From Cruorifilaria tuberocauda (lineage: Eukaryota; Nematoda; Chromadorea; Rhabditida; Onchocercidae): a stretch of 20,117 nucleotides of DNA. The translations under genes were made by a program, and so were the position numbers. The notes below the pieces were generated by a model. It was not told the origin of the DNA, did no database searches, and saw only the letters and a program-made list of their open reading frames with translations. This document shows, one piece after another, positions 18,201-20,117 of the stretch (its first letter is position 1; each line of letters opens with the position of its first letter). The stretch lies in assembly GCA_013365365.1 (NCBI GenBank), contig JABVXU010000797.1, positions 1 to 20,117 on the forward strand. The letters run 5' to 3'.

Positions 18201-19641
18201 TTCAAAAGCTAACATTAACTCTCGTAAAAGGGTGTTAATCAAATTTAATCTCATCCTATCAACGTGTGATTTGTACATTGTCATTTTCATTAAATCGAAT
18301 CTCACAAAGCTTAATTATTTACTTTCTCCTTCTTCTTCCATTTACAATTAAAATATTTTCCATGTAAATTTAATTCTCGAAATTGCTCATTTTATTTCTC
18401 ATTATCTTCCCACTACTGTTTAAAAGGAAGAAGAAGAGAAAGGTTAAGGGTCATATATCAAAGTTTATTTACAATTAAAACATCTTTCAGGTAAATTTAA
18501 CTCTCGAGATTGTGCTCATTTTATTTCTCATTATTTTCCTGCTACTGTTTAAAAGAAGAGAAAGGTTAAAAGTGATAGACTAAAGATGTGCACAATAATT
18601 CTACTACGTAAAAGAAGAGAAAGGTTAAAGGTCATGTACTGAAGGCGCAATAAATGAATGTATTTAGCGAATTTTAATCAGATAATAACAACCTAAAAAT
18701 CACTATAGCTACTCGCTATTCTCATTTCGACAATCAAAATATAATTAAGTGATTATACAAGAAATTAAACTAAAATCACTGAAGTTATCGTTTTTTTGAT
18801 CATTTTAGTTTGTAAATTATGATGATAATTTATTACGAATAGCGAAAAACTTTGAAAATATAAATAAAATTTCAAATCTTATTTAATTGGATAAGTTTTT
18901 AAATTTTTTTTTAAAATAGATTCAACAAATATTGCTAATTTTTTCATACTAATGATAATAATTTTAAAAACGATGCTAATTTCAAAAATGTTAAACTTTT
19001 TTCGTAAGCTATTAGCGAGAATAATTGTTGGAATTTAAATTTAATTTAATAAAAAAATGAGAAAAAAGAGAAGAGAAATTTTAGTATTTCAGGTAAATTA
19101 TTATCTGAAATACTAAAATTTCATTAAAGTTGAATAATTAACTTAGAATGTTTTTTTTTCGATCTTATTTTCTAACTTATAAATAACGAAATAATTATTT
19201 AGAAAAAAAAAAAACGAGTAAGCAGATCTTACGATAAAATTTAAATTTTATGAAAAAATAACAATTAAAAAAAATAAATAAATTCAATGTAATTCATTTT
19301 TAGCACAAATTCTTTTATCATGAATACAAAAGAAATAAGTAATTTACTTATTTAAAGAAAAAAACTGTTACCATGATAAATATTACATATTTGTTATATT
19401 TATATGTTTTATCTTACTTTCTTTCCATTATCATTTATCATTTTTATCATTCTTGATTATTCAAATTACTTAAATTAAACCATAAGCCTTTCCTTTTTCT
19501 TCAATTAAATTTAAAACTTTCTCTTCCTTTTTTCAAATGAATAATTTTTAAAAATTCAAAAAGAAATTAAAAAGAATTTTTACCATGCTGCAGCTCGAAG
19601 TGCTGTTCGTCCACCTTCACCACATTCATCCACTTCCATAC
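11508..19641 (-). CDS. ANKRD50-like ankyrin-repeat protein (3' part, ten exons)
   Basis: On the minus strand, exons 19641-19584, 17559-17406, 17020-16924, 16706-16588, 16232-16035, 15461-15312, 14555-14256, 13445-13275, 12632-12484 and 11715-11508 join with consistent phases into about 533 codons plus TAG. The first exon enters in mid-codon, so more lies right of the window. Fourteen ankyrin repeats of about 33 residues are visible, with hallmark xDGRTxL, AA..GH and LL..GA motifs, followed by a Ser/Pro- and Asn-rich tail of about 60 residues. The EGGRTALRAAAW..GH motif resembles ANKRD50, a vertebrate endosomal retromer/SNX27 cofactor. That orthology is tentative, because generic ankyrin repeats also match many other proteins. 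It is a scaffold or protein-binding protein with no enzymatic motif in the visible part. Confidence 0.88.
12335..12373. repeat. Perfect 18-bp-stem hairpin in an ankyrin-gene intron
   Basis: ATTATCTTAATTACTTT at 12336-12352 is an exact reverse complement of 12356-12372, with loop ATG, and one further pair outside. It lies in the intron 11716-12483. Confidence 0.85.
12484..12632 (-). CDS. Ankyrin gene exon: repeat 13, most of 14
   Basis: Acceptor AATTGACAG, donor ATCAG|GTTCAT. It is 149 nt, phase 0 in and phase 2 out. It codes GATALNIAANNGQRDIVLLL, FGAEPSICDNFGRCASDVAQ and GHDHI. Reading through the donor would add five residues (RFISD) and hit TAA, so retention would remove the tail. Confidence 0.87.
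12935..13210. repeat. Three-copy intronic repeat, about 110-125 bp spacing
   Basis: A block GATAAATTTTAGCTATATTTCATT and variants recurs near 12950, 13074 and 13180, each preceded by TTTTGATATG-like sequence and two followed by AATCAAATTGATCAAA-like sequence. It fills the intron 12633-13274. Confidence 0.75.
13275..13445 (-). CDS. Ankyrin gene exon: end of repeat 11, repeat 12
   Basis: Acceptor TTATCATTTAG, donor CAG|GTTTTT. It is 171 nt, 57 codons, phase 0 at both ends. It codes LNDVKLAAIVRKYGAEFEERD, DDGRTPLMIAVWSSNY and APNVIDYQ. Confidence 0.9.
13788..13915. repeat. Intronic block copied in a second intron, ending in TACTCAAA repeats
   Basis: The stretch AAAATATTTATTAATTAAAT, CG[T/C]ACGATTCAATGAAAATTT and TTTACTCAAA at 13788-13912 is nearly identical to 14936-15012 in the neighbouring intron. 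Here it expands into about eight TACTCAAA-type units. Confidence 0.8.
14040..14230. repeat. AAGATAAAAT/CAATTTAAAATTAT tandem repeat
   Basis: Two to three copies of a roughly 70 bp unit containing AAGATAAAAT(T/C)TAATT, AATTTTTAATAAAATTTTTTTTT and CAATTTAAAATTAT, just downstream of the exon ending at 14256 on the minus strand. Confidence 0.75.
14256..14555 (-). CDS. Ankyrin gene exon: repeats 8-11
   Basis: Acceptor CTATTTGCAG, donor CAG|GTAATA. It is 300 nt, 100 codons, phase 0 at both ends, the longest visible exon. It codes IVEELLKAGAPVHLQ, HDGLSPVRAAAISRNES, an insertion-bearing repeat with RKNDQELKLDEPD, LDGVPLIHTLLVL and SHGRSCAHIVAQ. Confidence 0.94.
14640..14850. repeat. TTAAGTATAA degenerate tandem repeat
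   Basis: Many copies of TTAAGTATAA/TTTTAATTTTAA with two larger units sharing AAACAC(C/T)TTAAGT. Intronic. Confidence 0.65.
14936..15012. repeat. Second copy of the shared intronic block
   Basis: Matches 13788-13912 apart from single-base changes (for example CGCACGATTC against CGTACGATTC) and fewer TACTCAAA units. It lies in the intron 14556-15311. Confidence 0.8.
15202..15300. repeat. (AAT)n microsatellite
   Basis: About sixteen uninterrupted AAT units followed by AATGATAATAATAGTA variants, ending ten bases from the donor of the exon 15461-15312. Confidence 0.95.
15312..15461 (-). CDS. Ankyrin gene exon: repeat 7 and start of 8
   Basis: Acceptor AATTTTAG, donor CAG|GTTGAT. It is 150 nt, 50 codons, phase 0 at both ends. 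It codes DNDGAVALHYAVAHSDLKLC and a degenerate repeat beginning TRGVHPLLIAG. Confidence 0.9.
15639..15664. repeat. (AAT)n microsatellite
   Basis: Eight AAT units in the intron 15462-16034. Confidence 0.9.
15715..16000. repeat. Four-copy degenerate repeat of about 70-75 bp with TTTTTCCGGATT core
   Basis: Copies begin near 15719, 15788, 15860 and 15935. They share TATCAGTGAA, a T tract with CCGG(A/T)TT, and TTTCATTTTAGT.ACTT. A fifth copy appears at about 16275-16330 in the next intron, across the exon 16232-16035. Confidence 0.7.
16035..16232 (-). CDS. Ankyrin gene exon: repeats 5 and 6
   Basis: Acceptor CATGAATAG, donor AAG|GTATGA. It is 198 nt, 66 codons, phase 0 at both ends, coding two consecutive 33-residue repeats (DENGRTSLMLAAGQGH.. 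and DEFGRTALIIAAMSGY..). These are the most canonical repeats in the protein. Confidence 0.94.
16310..16430. repeat. 26 bp minisatellite, four and a half copies
   Basis: Units at 16321-16346, 16347-16372, 16373-16398 and 16399-16424 have the pattern (A/G)ATTTCAT.T...CCG.A.TACTTAT, with partial units on both sides. Its GC-rich CGGCCGGA centre stands out from the surrounding AT-rich intron. Confidence 0.9.
16546..16572. repeat. (TC)n microsatellite
   Basis: A TC run 16 bases from the donor of the exon 16706-16588. Confidence 0.9.
16588..16706 (-). CDS. Ankyrin gene exon: end of repeat 3, repeat 4
   Basis: Acceptor TTATATAG, donor CAG|GTAAAT. It is 119 nt, two bases plus 39 codons, ending in phase 0. 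It codes GGANLNIEDMNGRNCLHIAA and a short, slightly degenerate repeat 4 ending NIDAQ. Confidence 0.88.
16802..16880. repeat. Cluster of TATA-rich palindromes
   Basis: 16802-16827 is a perfect 12-bp-stem hairpin (CAGTATAATATA, loop CA). It is followed by a second copy of its right half (16828-16843) and a near-palindrome 16844-16866 (AAGAC..GTCTT). Intron 16707-16923. Confidence 0.8.
16924..17020 (-). CDS. Ankyrin gene exon: repeat 3
   Basis: Acceptor ATTTTACAG, donor AAAG|GTTTTA. It is 97 nt, entering in phase 0 and leaving one base (G) of a Gly codon. It codes IIDNYGSTALHLAL followed by a longer loop SSGTQTFDHNE and VAVLIKG, so this repeat is a few residues longer than standard. Confidence 0.87.
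17406..17559 (-). CDS. Ankyrin gene exon: rest of repeat 1, repeat 2
   Basis: Acceptor AAGTATAG, donor AAT|GTAAGT. It is 154 nt, one base completing the split Trp plus 51 codons, ending in phase 0. It codes SGHERVVRRLLKYGANVDKQD and the start of repeat 2 (EGRTALMAAAF to GAAPN). Confidence 0.92.
17653..18634 (+). promoter_or_regulatory. Cluster of five DR1-like AGGTTA-N-AGGTCA motifs
   Basis: Sites at 17653-17665, 17818-17830, 18441-18453, 18563-18575 and 18622-18634 each have two hexamers close to AGGTCA separated by one base, all on the + strand. DR1 is the known site type of HNF4/RXR-class nuclear receptors. Three of the five belong to the 127 bp repeat family, so chance amplification with the repeat is possible. 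Binding is inferred only. Confidence 0.4.
18016..18171. repeat. 80 bp tandem duplication, essentially identical copies
   Basis: 18016-18091 and 18096-18171 read identically (76 bp), including a CTCCCCCGCTTCTTC block. This is the best-conserved repeat in the window, so it is either recent or an assembly effect. Confidence 0.93.
18341..18640. repeat. 127 bp diverged tandem repeat, two copies plus a fragment
   Basis: Copies start at 18341 and 18468, each running from TTTACAATTAAAA through CTCATTTTATTTCTCATTAT to CTACTGTTTAAAA and AGAAGAGAAAGGTTAA. A third fragment, 18601-18640, keeps only the last part. Confidence 0.88.
19075..19122. repeat. Perfect 18-bp-stem hairpin
   Basis: GAAATTTTAGTATTTCAG (19075-19092) pairs exactly with 19105-19122 across a 12-base loop. 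It lies in the intron 17560-19583. Confidence 0.93.
19584..19641 (-). CDS. Ankyrin gene, first visible exon
   Basis: Minus-strand acceptor TTTTAAAG precedes 19641 and donor ATG|GTAAAA follows 19584. It is 58 nt, carrying in two bases of a split codon and leaving TG, completed to Trp by the next exon. It codes MEVDECGEGGRTALRAAAW, the start of visible ankyrin repeat 1. Confidence 0.82.
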
Positions 19642-19659
19642 CTTTAAAATAAACTTATA

Positions 19660-20117
19660 TTTTTTAACTCACATACTATATATGTACTCATTACTCATAT
19701 ACTCATGTACTCATAAACTTAATAAATTTATACATGCATATATTACATATTTTTTCAATTCCAAATCATTAATGAATAAATTTTTTATAATCTTTTAATA
19801 GTCAACTAATGATCAGTTCATGTACATTACTTATATACTCATATACTCGTTAACCATATATCATATACTCATTGCTCATCAAATACTCATGAACTTAATA
19901 AACTCATACGCATATATATATATATACATATACTATATACTTTTTCAATTCCAAATAATCCATAAATAAATTTTTGATAATACCTTTAAATGGTCAGTTA
20001 GTGGTCAGTTCACTTATATTACCTATCTACTCATATACTTATTAGTTATACATTCTTAAACTTACACACATATATATATATATTCTATATATTTTTTCAA
20101 TTCCAAATAATCCATAA
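19660..20117. repeat. Tandem array of 150-190 bp units running off the right edge
   Basis: TTTTTTCAATTCCAAAT recurs near 19751, 19941 and 20093, preceded each time by TACTCATATACTC words and a CATATATAT run, and followed twice by AATAAATTTTT.ATAAT and TCAGTTCA. It lies in the intron upstream of the first visible ankyrin exon. Confidence 0.85.

Larger units (their letters stand above)
17560..19583 (-). other. 2 kb ankyrin-gene intron rich in repeats and DR1-like motifs
   Basis: No additional exon is needed: the split Trp codon (TG|G) joins correctly across it. It contains an 80 bp duplication, a 127 bp duplication, five DR1-like motifs and an 18-bp hairpin, each listed separately. Confidence 0.75.

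Noticed and set aside
1..20117. tRNA, rRNA or bacterial (for example endosymbiont-derived) insertions
   Set aside because: No segment shows tRNA-like conserved loops, rRNA-like sequence or a bacterial coding pattern by eye. A covariance-model and similarity search would be needed to exclude small fragments.

Overview
The window reads as nuclear DNA of a nematode, most likely a spirurid/filarial worm. It is very AT-rich, with long low-complexity introns, T-rich TTTCAG-type 3' splice sites and A/T-ending codons. Two protein-coding genes can be rebuilt exon by exon with matching splice phases. Both run off the window at their 5' ends, so no start codon or promoter is visible. The genus is inference only.

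Region 1 (258-7400, + strand) holds the last seven visible coding exons of a rhodopsin-class GPCR of the muscarinic acetylcholine receptor family. They cover mid-TM4 to the stop codon, with a third intracellular loop of about 290 residues spread over five exons. It best fits nematode GAR-2. Its introns carry many degenerate repeats: a GGTTCA cluster, a TCCGGA-containing repeat, a 33-36 bp tandem array, an ACGT-rich tract, a 217 bp-spaced AT repeat and a GTGAATAAAT-type repeat.

Region 2 (7401-11507) is about 4.1 kb between the two convergent genes. I see no gene in it. It holds short repeats, a roughly 120 bp tandem duplication, a CT microsatellite, and a 240 bp foldback element (11169-11408) lying just past the stop codon of the second gene.

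Region 3 (11508-19641, - strand, continuing beyond the right edge) holds the last ten visible coding exons of a large ankyrin-repeat protein resembling ANKRD50. They encode fourteen ankyrin repeats followed by a Ser/Asn-rich tail. Its introns hold short perfect hairpins, blocks shared between introns, a 26 bp minisatellite, an 80 bp near-perfect tandem duplication, and five co-oriented AGGTTA-N-AGGTCA-like direct repeats that look like nuclear-receptor DR1 half-site pairs. The right edge lies in another tandem array of 150-190 bp units.

Nothing in the sequence ties the two proteins functionally. One is predicted to be a neuronal or muscle acetylcholine receptor and the other a scaffold protein. 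The strongest new leads are the altered ligand pocket of the receptor, the DR1-like cluster, the foldback at the ankyrin gene's 3' end, and repeat families shared between introns.
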